From positions 1-57,945 of the forward strand of contig JBNKEI010000136.1 of assembly GCA_050288705.1 (NCBI GenBank): a stretch of 57,945 nucleotides of DNA, read 5' to 3'. Positions 48,477-56,007 of the stretch are shown in pieces. Every line of letters starts with the position of its first letter. The first letter of the stretch is position 1. The DNA comes from JBNKEI01 sp050288705. Lineage in GTDB: Bacteria > Myxococcota > Myxococcia > Myxococcales > UBA5297. Under the pieces are notes generated by a model. It searched no databases. It was not told the DNA's origin and was given only the letters and a program-made list of their open reading frames with translations. A program made the position numbers and the translations under genes.

Positions 48477-48941
48477 ATGAGAGGGATTTGGAGTCTAATC
48501 CTGCTAGCAGAATGCCTGGGGTTTTTAGGTTTATTCGGATGTCTAGTAACCGATCCCCTGGCAGAAAGTGTTTCTAAGACAGCACAAGAGAATCGCTTTC
48601 CTCATATAGTAGAATCTTCCGTACTGCCGAAAAACTGGCAGCCCATTCGTATTCGCAATGTTCCCTGTTCTCAAGAGCTCGCCATCCAAGTGGTGGTGGA
48701 CGAAGACATCGGCGATGACTTGACTGCCTATTGGTATTTGGACAAAGATCCAGAGAGATCCGCTCCTGACGCCGAGGAATCCATAATTCTTTCTGGGCGC
48801 TCCGAACGCATTGGACCCCGATGGACACCAAAAGACCTTGCGCTAGGCATTCATGTAGTAAAGGTCATTATTCGCGACGGCTCCGACCCCATGAGCGCAA
48901 CGAGCTACTCTTGGATTTTGGTTTGCGGAGGCGAAGGATGA
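48477..48941 (+). CDS. Small predicted lipoprotein
   Basis: A 154-residue lipoprotein of unknown function. MRGIWSLILLAECLGFLGLF then GC gives a lipobox (LFGC). The mature part is one beta-rich domain (IRIRNVPCSQELAIQVVVDE, YWYLDKDPERSA, LGIHVVKVIIRDGSDPMSAT, WILVCGGEG) with an Ig-like or carbohydrate-binding look; the two Cys could pair. The frame is open to an ATG at 48396, 27 codons upstream, but the signal peptide favours 48477. It is 92 bp after the FHA activator, and its stop overlaps the next start (ATGA at 48938-48941). Confidence 0.7.
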   Translation: MRGIWSLILLAECLGFLGLFGCLVTDPLAESVSKTAQENRFPHIVESSVLPKNWQPIRIRNVPCSQELAIQVVVDEDIGDDLTAYWYLDKDPERSAPDAEESIILSGRSERIGPRWTPKDLALGIHVVKVIIRDGSDPMSATSYSWILVCGGEG

Positions 48942-50518
48942 AAGCTAGCCTTGTTTTGTTTCTTCTATTATTGATTAGTTGTAGTCGTGATAATTCCAAA
49001 AACGCTGCTTCTTTCTGTTCGGAAGACTCCGATTGTCCGGAAGGATATATCTGTTGGGAAGAGGGTTGCGCTAGTTCTACTGAATTTGCCGTGCGCGTCC
49101 ATCCCCATCGAGAAGATTTTACCATTCAGGATTTTAATCCGGTGAATGTAACTTCGCGTCGAATCGATGTTACTTTATCTTTGCCGAGCATTCTTCAAGG
49201 TTCGCTTGCTCTGTTAACTCAAGACAATGCTTCACAGGAATATACTAAGGGGTTTCAACTAGAATCATATGGAAAATCGAGCTCTATTCCTGGTCTTGCG
49301 TTACCCTTTCCCATTTTTTTCAAATCGGAAAACAACAGCGCAAAATACTCATTAACCGCACCTGCGGGAGAATGGGACATTTTCGTTTATTCTAACGATG
49401 AGTCTATCCCTCCTCTGCACAAATCGATAAAACTGGGACATGCTCAGAACCTTGATCCAGACTTAGCCCTGAATAGTAAAGCGGTATCCCTGGATGCCAC
49501 TTTGACTCATAATTCTAACGATTCTTATTTTTACCGTTGTCAAATATTGGAAGCCAATTCTTCAAAACCTCTTTCTCATCAAATAACTGTAGCAACCAAC
49601 AAAAATTTTTCCATTAAATATGCGCATTCCAATAGCCAGGTTATTTTGCGAGTGGTTCCTGACCCTAATCGCAACAAAGCCTACCCAGTGCTCCCTGCAC
49701 AAGATTTTGCTAGTGAAGACAATGGGAAATTTGCTTTCTCCATATTCGATATGAATGACGCAGCACCACAAACAGTTTCTGGGGTGGTTTTGACTCCCGA
49801 CGGCAATCCATTAGCAGAGGCGGAAATTCGCTGGGTAGGGAAAACACTATTTGGAAAAACTTGCTCCACCAGTGTGCGAACGAATTCTAATGGCCAATTC
49901 GCCACCTCTCTTATTCCTTCTCAGCAAGGAACCAAGTATCAGCTCACGGTAATTCCGCCTAGCGACTCCGCTTGCGCAACTACCCGACTTGATTTACCGG
50001 TGTCTGGCGAGTCTTCGCAAATAGAGCCAATTCGCTGTTTAGCCAAAAGTTCTTTACGAGGAGTAATTCGTAACTCCAATAACGAACCAGTACCAGGAAT
50101 TGCCGTACGGATTGAGCCGTATAATGCCGCAGAGAATTCCGGAAACTCGGCAGTTAGCAATTTGAACACCGACGCCAATGGAAGTTATTTTTCTCTTTTA
50201 GAACCTGGTTTTTATCGCCTAGTGGCTATGCCACCGTTTGCGCGAAAACTCCCCTGGGGAGCCAAAATAGTACAAGTACCGCAGACAACTAATGCTGTTG
50301 CAGATATTACTCTTTCCCTGGGGCACAGAATAGCAGGGCGCGTACACTATCCTGACAACGAGAACGCTAAACAATTAGCTGGTGCCACTGTCGCCATTTA
50401 CACCATTAATGCTGCAAATAGCCCCACTAAAGTATATGAAGTATTAACTGACAAAAAAGGAGAATTCGAAGCAATACTTCCTTGGAGCCAGGAAGATAGC
50501 AAAGAAGAAAACGAGTAA
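48938..50518 (+). CDS. Lipoprotein with Cys-rich module and carboxypeptidase-regulatory-like domains
   Basis: A 526-residue lipoprotein. Signal peptide MKASLVLFLLLLISC, then a short Cys module (FCSEDSDCPEGYICWEEGC) of the CxxDxDCPxGxxC type common in Myxococcota. After a beta-rich domain come three or more CarboxypepD_reg-like repeats (VSGVVLTPDGNPLAEAEIRW, LRGVIRNSNNEPVPGIAVRI, IAGRVHYPDNENAKQLAGAT), each with a following TNSNGQF or TDANGSYF turn. Likely a surface or periplasmic binding protein. The start overlaps the previous stop by 4 bp. It ends the kinase cluster. Confidence 0.82.
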   Translation: MKASLVLFLLLLISCSRDNSKNAASFCSEDSDCPEGYICWEEGCASSTEFAVRVHPHREDFTIQDFNPVNVTSRRIDVTLSLPSILQGSLALLTQDNASQEYTKGFQLESYGKSSSIPGLALPFPIFFKSENNSAKYSLTAPAGEWDIFVYSNDESIPPLHKSIKLGHAQNLDPDLALNSKAVSLDATLTHNSNDSYFYRCQILEANSSKPLSHQITVATNKNFSIKYAHSNSQVILRVVPDPNRNKAYPVLPAQDFASEDNGKFAFSIFDMNDAAPQTVSGVVLTPDGNPLAEAEIRWVGKTLFGKTCSTSVRTNSNGQFATSLIPSQQGTKYQLTVIPPSDSACATTRLDLPVSGESSQIEPIRCLAKSSLRGVIRNSNNEPVPGIAVRIEPYNAAENSGNSAVSNLNTDANGSYFSLLEPGFYRLVAMPPFARKLPWGAKIVQVPQTTNAVADITLSLGHRIAGRVHYPDNENAKQLAGATVAIYTINAANSPTKVYEVLTDKKGEFEAILPWSQEDSKEENE

Positions 50519-50596
50519 CTAGTCAGCACTAACCACTTTGCGAGTAACCAAAATTGAAAACCACGGTCTTTCCGGGCGTAATACCGCAGGCATGAA

Positions 50597-50620
50597 GTCG
50601 AGGAAGCCTCGGGCCTCGAC
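50597..50620. repeat. Short REP-like hairpin in the 224-bp gap
   Basis: GTCGAGG (50597-50603) and CCTCGAC (50614-50620) form a 7-bp stem. It is followed by AAGCTCGGCCTGAACGG, close to the dispersed TTCGACAAGCTCAGGCTGAAC repeat seen in many bacteria. It is between the convergent ends at 50518 and 50743, and nothing else is seen there. Confidence 0.45.
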
Positions 50621-50742
50621 AAGCTCGGCCTGAACGGTTTTCTTGCAACCTTTCGTTTCTCAAAAAGGAAGAGTGCTGAAGGTTACAAAAACGAAGGAGG
50701 GAAGCAATAAAGTTTCTTTCCAATGTCATAATTATGGTCAGA

Positions 50743-51258
50743 TCAGAACTTCGACCTAGAAATCGATTCGCGCGCTTTTCTCATTGCCGCATGGAGTCGA
50801 TCAGCAGAGGGACCAATTTCTTTGGAGAACTGTACCGCAAGAGTAGTGTAATGACTGTGCAATTCGGAAAGTCGCTGATAAGCGGCATTAAGTTCTTTTG
50901 TACCAGAAACATCACCCTGGGAAAGCCTGCACCGAGCGTCCAGTCTTAACAGCTTGGATCTCCAAGCCGGAGACCAATCTTCCCATTGAACACTGCTGCG
51001 ACGCGCTGGCCAGCTAGCCAACGTCTCATTTAGTCGCCGATTCAATTCTCTAGACAAGACTTCTAGCTCGTGCATACACCAAGATAGAGTATCAGCGTCA
51101 ACTTCCGCTCGTGGAGTCAGCGGCGGAAGTGAACCCATTTTCTTTTTAGCTCCTCGATAGGTTGATATTGCAACACTTACGCAGATAAATAGCGCCACCG
51201 CAATATACAGAGCCAACACTACCCTACGCGAGCGTCTATGTGGAACCGAAGAAGTCAT
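50743..51258 (-). CDS. Single-pass membrane protein of unknown function
   Basis: A 171-residue protein with a basic N-terminus (PHRRSRRVV), one membrane helix (about 13-33, VLALYIAVALFICVSVAIST) and a helical periplasmic domain (about 55-165) with heptad-like Leu spacing (ELEVLSRELNRRLNETLASW, LNAAYQRLSELHSHYTTLAV). Two cysteines (SWCMHE, ARCRLS) could pair. No enzyme motif is seen. No strong ribosome site precedes the ATG at 51258. It is transcribed alone, divergent from the papain-like gene. Confidence 0.65.
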   Translation of the reverse strand: MTSSVPHRRSRRVVLALYIAVALFICVSVAISTYRGAKKKMGSLPPLTPRAEVDADTLSWCMHELEVLSRELNRRLNETLASWPARRSSVQWEDWSPAWRSKLLRLDARCRLSQGDVSGTKELNAAYQRLSELHSHYTTLAVQFSKEIGPSADRLHAAMRKARESISRSKF

Positions 51259-51373
51259 TAGTAGACGTTAGAATCTTGTGGCCTTACCTGTCAACGGTAA
51301 GCATTTGTTCTCAGCGAGACAAGAAAAACCTATGACAAGAATTTCTATACGGCGAGAATCTTTGTTGACTTTT

Positions 51374-51477
51374 GACAGGCAGCCTGTCTAAGACTATTGG
51401 CCCTAAACGACCCCTGTTTTTATAGTTGTCTGGCCTCCTTAATATTGACCAACTGCAATTATTGCTGAGTTGGTCAA
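51374..51477. promoter_or_regulatory. Two dyads in the divergent upstream region
   Basis: GACAGGC-A-GCCTGTC (51374-51388) overlaps TTGACA (51372-51377), which could be a -35 box for the plus-strand gene. A larger dyad has arms TTGACCAACT (51445-51454) and AGTTGGTCAA (51468-51477), with inner GCAAT-T-ATTGC. Both are perfect in their arms and lie 56-160 bp before the gene at 51533, so they may be operators or a leader stem-loop. Confidence 0.45.
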
Positions 51478-51532
51478 GTTGAAAACAATGACTAACTAGC
51501 GTTTTTGCCGACAGAAACAAAGGAAAATTTTT

Positions 51533-52378
51533 ATGGCATCAAGAGAAACAATATCCAATTTTCGCAGTACTCCGCGAAATATCAGCTTGACTGAAACGAG
51601 AAACAATCGAGCGCAAACCTCGGCGATGAATTTACGTCAAAATTTCGAGCCTCCAAGAAAGACGCCGGTTTTTGGCTCAGTTTCAGGAAAATCGCAAAGC
51701 AAATCTTTGTCTCAGAATACGTTTAATGTTGATTGTTTTGCTAAGTCCAGCAAGGCATATTCATCAGTCAGTCGCCAACGCTCCAGTGAGGGTAAACTTC
51801 TTCAGAAGGATCGGCAACTACCCAAAAATCCTTGCCGTTTAACAAATAAACCCAGACATAAACTAAAAGATTTCGATATCAAAGATTGCATTGATGATCC
51901 CAACGTAGATTTTGCTCCTGGCCCTGACGATGACGTTTTCTGGGAGCATCCGAGGTTGGATTATGAATCCGGTATTAATTGCGTTGCAGAGATAGCTCAG
52001 GTCCCTTACGAAAAAGCAAAAGAAGCAGAGGACGCAATTCGTAAAACAATACGTAACGACCAGCCTGGAGTTACACTTTTGCGTGTTTATCAAACTCTGA
52101 TGTCTTTAGAGAGAATACGCGCAGTATTTCACACTGAGAATTACGACTGGTCTCGCCTTCCCAAAAGGGCAATTGTTCCTGTCCTAATCCAGGATAAACT
52201 TCACGCAGTCGTTTACACAAAAGGAATGGATACTAGCAAGTACGTGCTTCAGCCCCAACTTGGATATATTGGAATTGAGCCAGGAATACTGCCTTCTTTT
52301 CCGGGTGGACTAGGTGGCAGTAAACCTCTCAAAACCAATCTCTACGAAAGTTACTCGAGAAGAAAAACAATGCCATAA
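51533..52378 (+). CDS. Papain-like/C39-like cysteine peptidase-fold protein with disordered N-terminus
   Basis: A 281-residue protein without signal peptide. Residues 1-110 are polar and disordered (Ser, Asn, Thr, Gln, Lys). Residues about 145-245 look like a papain/C39-type fold: YESGINCVAEIAQVPYEKAK with Cys150, GVTLLRVYQTLMSLERIRA, NYDWSRLPKRAIVPVLI, and His224 in DKLHAVVYTK. The third position usually held by Asp or Asn before Pro is Gln240 (VLQPQLG), so activity is uncertain. A polar N-terminus of this sort is compatible with a type III signal, and sctO-P-Q are in the window, but there is no direct link. AAAGGA precedes the ATG at 51533. Confidence 0.55.
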   Translation: MASRETISNFRSTPRNISLTETRNNRAQTSAMNLRQNFEPPRKTPVFGSVSGKSQSKSLSQNTFNVDCFAKSSKAYSSVSRQRSSEGKLLQKDRQLPKNPCRLTNKPRHKLKDFDIKDCIDDPNVDFAPGPDDDVFWEHPRLDYESGINCVAEIAQVPYEKAKEAEDAIRKTIRNDQPGVTLLRVYQTLMSLERIRAVFHTENYDWSRLPKRAIVPVLIQDKLHAVVYTKGMDTSKYVLQPQLGYIGIEPGILPSFPGGLGGSKPLKTNLYESYSRRKTMP

Positions 52379-52395
52379 CGAAACGGTCGGATTTA

Positions 52396-53547
52396 ATGAA
52401 AGCCAAGGGTAGCTTGGCCATGGTCTTCCTTTTTGCATTGATGGCAATCGGGGTCTTATTTGCGTCCGGTTGTCATATACGCGAGGTCATCAATACCAAC
52501 ATGGCCACTGAGAACAGACAAAAGGGGTTATTCGAATTTGCATCGGTTACCGATCAGGTTACAGGCATTGCGGTTTCCAGCCGAGGGAGGATCTTTGTAA
52601 ACTTCCCCCGATGGATTGAGAATCCCGCTCAGTCGGTAGCAGAGGTGATGACCGACGGGTCCTTGCGCCCATACCCAAACCAGCAGTGGAACCAATGGAA
52701 CGGCGAAACCGCGACCGCCGCAAATCATTTCGTATGCACCCAGAGCGTACATATTGACAAGAAAGACTTCCTCTGGATTCTCGATCCCGCCTCTCCGGCA
52801 TTGAAGGGAGTAGTGCCGGGGGGTGCCAAGTTGGTAAAAATCGACCTCGCCACCGATCGGATAGTGCAGGTGATTTCCTTTGACGAAGAGACAGCACCGT
52901 CTGCCAGTTATCTTAACGACGTACGAATCGATCATCTGGAACAAGTAGCCTACATAACCGACTCAGGTTTGGGAGCCATCGTGGTGGTGGACCTCAAATC
53001 GAATCTAATTCGCAGACTCCTTACAGAGCATCCCTCCACCAAGGCAGAACCGAGTGTGGCGCTTAAGGTGAAAGGAGTCGAACTGCATGACCAAAGTGGC
53101 CGAACACCCCCGATCCATGCTGACGGAATAGCCCTGGATACGAACAGGAAATACCTTTACTACCACGCATTGACCGGAAGGACCCTCTACCGCATCGAAA
53201 CCCGATTCCTGCGAGACCAGTCACTTCTCCCAGACGAACTAGGAAAACAGGTTGAAAAGCTATCGGCTACCGGGCCAGTAGACGGAATGGAAACCGACCA
53301 CCGTTTTAATCTGTACCTGACCTCCCCGGAAAACAGCGCCATTCAGCGATACCGGGTCTATGACCGTTCTATGGAAAAGGTTGCAGAGAATTCAGAAATC
53401 CAATGGCCGGATAGCCTGTGCCTCGGTCCCGATGATTATCTTTATCTCACCGATTCCCAGCTAAACCTGATGCCCCTCTTCAACCAAGGAGTGGATAAAC
53501 GAAAGCCTCCATACAAACTGTACAAGATTTGGCTTACGGCTTTTTAG
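52396..53547 (+). CDS. Royal jelly/yellow-family (MRJP-like) lipoprotein
   Basis: A 383-residue predicted lipoprotein; signal peptide ends LFASGC. The mature protein is a six-bladed propeller of the major royal jelly/yellow type: QVTGIAVSSRGRIFVNFPRW near the start, DFLWILDPASPALKGV, KLVKIDLATDRIVQVISFDE, YLNDVRIDHLEQVAYITDSG, HADGIALDTNRKYLYYHALT, TLYRIETRFLRD, and PVDGMETDHRFNLYLTSPEN. Bacterial members are often secreted and of unknown substrate. By eye the base composition is richer in G+C than its neighbours, suggesting transfer. It starts 17 bp after the papain-like gene. Confidence 0.85.
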   Translation: MKAKGSLAMVFLFALMAIGVLFASGCHIREVINTNMATENRQKGLFEFASVTDQVTGIAVSSRGRIFVNFPRWIENPAQSVAEVMTDGSLRPYPNQQWNQWNGETATAANHFVCTQSVHIDKKDFLWILDPASPALKGVVPGGAKLVKIDLATDRIVQVISFDEETAPSASYLNDVRIDHLEQVAYITDSGLGAIVVVDLKSNLIRRLLTEHPSTKAEPSVALKVKGVELHDQSGRTPPIHADGIALDTNRKYLYYHALTGRTLYRIETRFLRDQSLLPDELGKQVEKLSATGPVDGMETDHRFNLYLTSPENSAIQRYRVYDRSMEKVAENSEIQWPDSLCLGPDDYLYLTDSQLNLMPLFNQGVDKRKPPYKLYKIWLTAF

Positions 53548-53556
53548 CTAAACCGT

Positions 53557-54048
53557 TCAATCACTAATGATACAGGGTTCGAATTTATCGTCATCAAAAG
53601 CTTTGAACCCTTTTGGCCAAGGCGCAGAAAGAGTACAAGCAATCCTCAATCGAAGAGGCGCAGATTGGTTAACCTTTTTTACAGTAACAGAAATCTCTAT
53701 GTTTCTTTGTCGGAATGCAGCGATTTCCTTCGACAGATATCGTGGACAGTAACCAATCAGATGCACATCCTGATGGGTGCTTTCCGAAGTTCTAATGGCA
53801 ATAGCATAATCATCATTTGGGTTTTGAAAATCATGCATTAGCAGCAGTTTTTCCCCAACCTCCATACAAGAAACGCAATCAATAGCCGTTTGGTTCATGT
53901 ACCGCAAACCGTGAACAAAAAAGTCAATCTGATACCCCCCCTCCCGAAACGTGCTCCGGCTCGGGAAAAACCTCAAACCGATCAGTGTCTCGCAATCCAC
54001 CACTAAGAGCAAGCAGCTCGATTGGCTCGTCTTTGACTTGCTCCGCAT
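53557..54048 (-). CDS. HIRAN-domain protein
   Basis: A 163-residue cytoplasmic protein. Residues about 40-115 fit HIRAN: IDFFVHGLRYMNQTAIDCVS, MEVGEKLLLMHDFQNPNDDY (the LxxEPxNPxDxxA-like core), AIAIRTSESTHQDVHLIGYC, PRYLSKEIAAF. HIRAN domains bind 3' DNA ends in SNF2 helicases such as HLTF, and also occur alone in bacteria, next to nucleases or helicases, without a known role. Here no such partner is adjacent. The C-terminal 40 residues form an extra beta segment (ISVTVKKVNQSAPLRLRIAC). AGAAGG precedes the ATG. Confidence 0.75.
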   Translation of the reverse strand: MRSKSKTSQSSCLLLVVDCETLIGLRFFPSRSTFREGGYQIDFFVHGLRYMNQTAIDCVSCMEVGEKLLLMHDFQNPNDDYAIAIRTSESTHQDVHLIGYCPRYLSKEIAAFRQRNIEISVTVKKVNQSAPLRLRIACTLSAPWPKGFKAFDDDKFEPCIISD

Positions 54049-54204
54049 TGACCTTCTAGTTTCGCCAATTCATATTCCGCTCATCTTACGGCATATTTAG
54101 CGGTAACTTCCCTACCCTATTCAGGTTAGTTGCCACTTCACTAATGCAACTGCATGTTTCTGAGGTGTCGGATGTCGCCCTGGGAAGAAGGGAGGAAGGC
54201 GGAC

Positions 54205-55335
54205 ATGCGCCAGCCCGATTTCCCAAGAGCACTACGCATAGCGGTTATCTCACCTCCTTTTGTGACTGTACCGCCTACTCAATACGGTGGCACCGAATTA
54301 GTAATCGGAGAACTACTAGATGGACTGATAAACAGGGGGCACCAGGTAACACTTTTTTCCACCAAAAACTCTAAAGGTGGTTTTCGATACCGAGCCAGGG
54401 TACAAGCCTATTTCCCTTCCCCTGTTTGGCCACCTTCTTCTTCTGTAGAGCTACAACACTGCGCGTTTGTAATTCGCCAAATACTTCAAAATCCAAACCA
54501 GTTTGACGTAATCCATACCCATTGCAACGGTTTTCTTCACTGGGCTCCGTTAGTTTCAATACCGATAATTAGTACACTGCATCAGGTTAGTCACCATCTT
54601 CTTCGCCAACTCTGTCGGCTGTATCCACAAGTGACTTACGTTTGCATTAGTCATCGCCAGCAGGAGCTTTCCGGGCCATTTCCCCGATGTACAGTGGTTT
54701 ATCACGGACTAGATCCTTCTCGTTACCAGGTATCGACAACTCGAAACTATGTTGCTTTTCTAGGAAGACTTTCCGAAGTTAAAGCACCACATATAGCTAT
54801 TGATATTGCCCAGCAATCAAAAATGCGCATCCGTATCGGCGGGCGTCCTCATGAAGAAGACCTAAAGTATTTTCAAAACGAAGTCCTTCCCCGCCTGCAG
54901 CGGCCTCATGTTGAGTATTTAGGGGAGCTTTCGCATGGACCAAAAGTTAAGCTTCTTTCCAGCGCTAAGGCTCTGCTTTTTCCGATTATTTGGGAAGAAC
55001 CATTTGGACTGGTTGCTATTGAAGCAATGTTATGCGGATGCCCAGTAATTACGTTTAACCGAGGCTCGATGCCTGAGCTCATTGATCAGGGAATTACCGG
55101 CTTTATTGCTCAAGACTTCCCCGACATGGTTCACATACTCACCAATCATATTGATGGCTTCAATCGCCAGCACTGTAGAGACCATGCCGCCAAGCGGTTT
55201 GGGTGTAACACTATGGTGGAACGCTATATTGAAACCTATCTAAACGCTCTACTCCATAAACCAGAGCTTGGACATAACCTGGAATGCTCAGTCCAACTTT
55301 CCACAGACTTGCCACTCCAACACCACACCGACTAG
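54205..55335 (+). CDS. Glycosyltransferase family 4
   Basis: A 376-residue GT-B enzyme: RIAVISPPFVTVPPTQYGGT (nucleotide-sugar enzyme N-loop), ELVIGELLDGLINRGHQVTL, DVIHTHCNGFLHWAPLVSIP, VVYHGLDPSRYQV, YVAFLGRLSEVKAPHIAIDI, and EPFGLVAIEAMLCGCPVITF with the E-x7-E motif, then GSMPELIDQGITGFI. The resemblance to WsaF-like/UDP-sugar GT4 enzymes is general, and the substrate is unknown. Start ATG 54205, with GGAGGAAGGCGG upstream; ATGs at 54154 and 54172 are also in frame. It is isolated, between the HIRAN gene and the remnant patch. Confidence 0.88.
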   Translation: MRQPDFPRALRIAVISPPFVTVPPTQYGGTELVIGELLDGLINRGHQVTLFSTKNSKGGFRYRARVQAYFPSPVWPPSSSVELQHCAFVIRQILQNPNQFDVIHTHCNGFLHWAPLVSIPIISTLHQVSHHLLRQLCRLYPQVTYVCISHRQQELSGPFPRCTVVYHGLDPSRYQVSTTRNYVAFLGRLSEVKAPHIAIDIAQQSKMRIRIGGRPHEEDLKYFQNEVLPRLQRPHVEYLGELSHGPKVKLLSSAKALLFPIIWEEPFGLVAIEAMLCGCPVITFNRGSMPELIDQGITGFIAQDFPDMVHILTNHIDGFNRQHCRDHAAKRFGCNTMVERYIETYLNALLHKPELGHNLECSVQLSTDLPLQHHTD

Positions 55336-55344
55336 GGCATGTCC

Positions 55345-55506
55345 CTATATCCGACATCGCCGCTCCGTCCTAAAGGACGGGGTTTGCCAAGCATCTGGAT
55401 CATTTCTGTGTTGCCAGACGCGTTGAACGAGGTCGCTGGTCACGCCGACGTAGATCGTTCCGTTCCGCTTGTTTGCGAGCATGTAAACAGCGGGCTGCTT
55501 TGTCAT
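55345..55506 (-). pseudogene. Truncated GIY-YIG nuclease gene
   Basis: The minus strand encodes MTKQPAVYMLANKRNGTIYV, GVTSDLVQRVWQHR, then an unrelated tail NDPDAWQTPSFRTERRC and a stop (53 residues). The first 34 residues are the N-terminus of the small GIY-YIG (UPF0213-like) nuclease family; the rest of the domain, including the catalytic Glu, is gone. Upstream bases are also typical of such genes. Confidence 0.85.
55368..55383. repeat. Hairpin CCGTCC-TAAA-GGACGG inside the nuclease fragment
   Basis: A 6-bp perfect stem with a four-base loop followed by GGG. It resembles the subterminal hairpins recognised by IS200/IS605 and REP-associated transposases. It lies at the point where the nuclease similarity ends. 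Confidence 0.45.
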
Positions 55507-55536
55507 CGCGGCGTCCCGTGATTGGTATCTGCTCGT

Positions 55537-55650
55537 TCAGATTCTCAGCCATAGCATTGCGCAACCCATAGCGACAACGGCAGCGTAGTTGCGTGACGTC
55601 TTTTCGTACCGAAAGGTCAAATCGGAATGCAGGCTGGTCTTTCGACTGTG
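55537..55650 (-). pseudogene. C-terminal remnant of an IS5-like transposase
   Basis: The minus strand reads KTSLHSDLTFRYEKTSRNYA, AVVAMGCAMLWLRI then stop. RYEKTSRNYxAxVxxxxAxxWLR is the typical C-terminus of IS5-family transposases. Only about 34 residues remain, with no inverted repeats found, so the element is dead. Confidence 0.65.
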
Positions 55651-55661
55651 GCGCCCCCTGG

Positions 55662-55681
55662 ATTCCCGCTTTCGCGGGAAT
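55662..55681. repeat. Dispersed ATTCCCGC hairpin repeat (PAKAGIQ type)
   Basis: ATTCCCGC-TTTC-GCGGGAAT with flanking GGATT... and GACGG. This sequence, which encodes VIPAKAGIQ in one frame, is widely scattered in proteobacterial genomes as a REP/MITE-like element. Confidence 0.75.
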
Positions 55682-56007
55682 GACGGAGGGCGTGGTGCTG
55701 GATATGGAGACACGCCCTAGATCCGACAAGCAAGATCGACAAGCAAGCAGGAAAGTACGTCTTCGCATATCTGACTTAGTTTTCAGCCAGTGCTCTTACT
55801 TCAAACCTCAGACAAAGATGTCGCTCTTCCATTCTCGATTTGCAGTTTTCCAGTTTGACTTAACTAGCCGCTACTCAGTTTTTTTAATTATTAAGCAAAT
55901 TTACCACTTGCCAGATCAGCAAACACGCTGGCATGTCCAATGCATCACAATCATCACAACAGTGTTAATCAGCGCACATAAGAGTCGATATGTAGCAGAC
56001 CGCAAGC

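Larger units (their letters stand above)
55507..56007. other. 500-bp interval with insertion-sequence debris
   Basis: Between the nuclease fragment and the outer-membrane protein gene. It holds the transposase tail (55537-55650) and the dispersed repeat (55662-55681). The stretch 55700-56007 is A+T-rich with no recognisable gene and should contain the promoter of the next gene. Confidence 0.6.
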
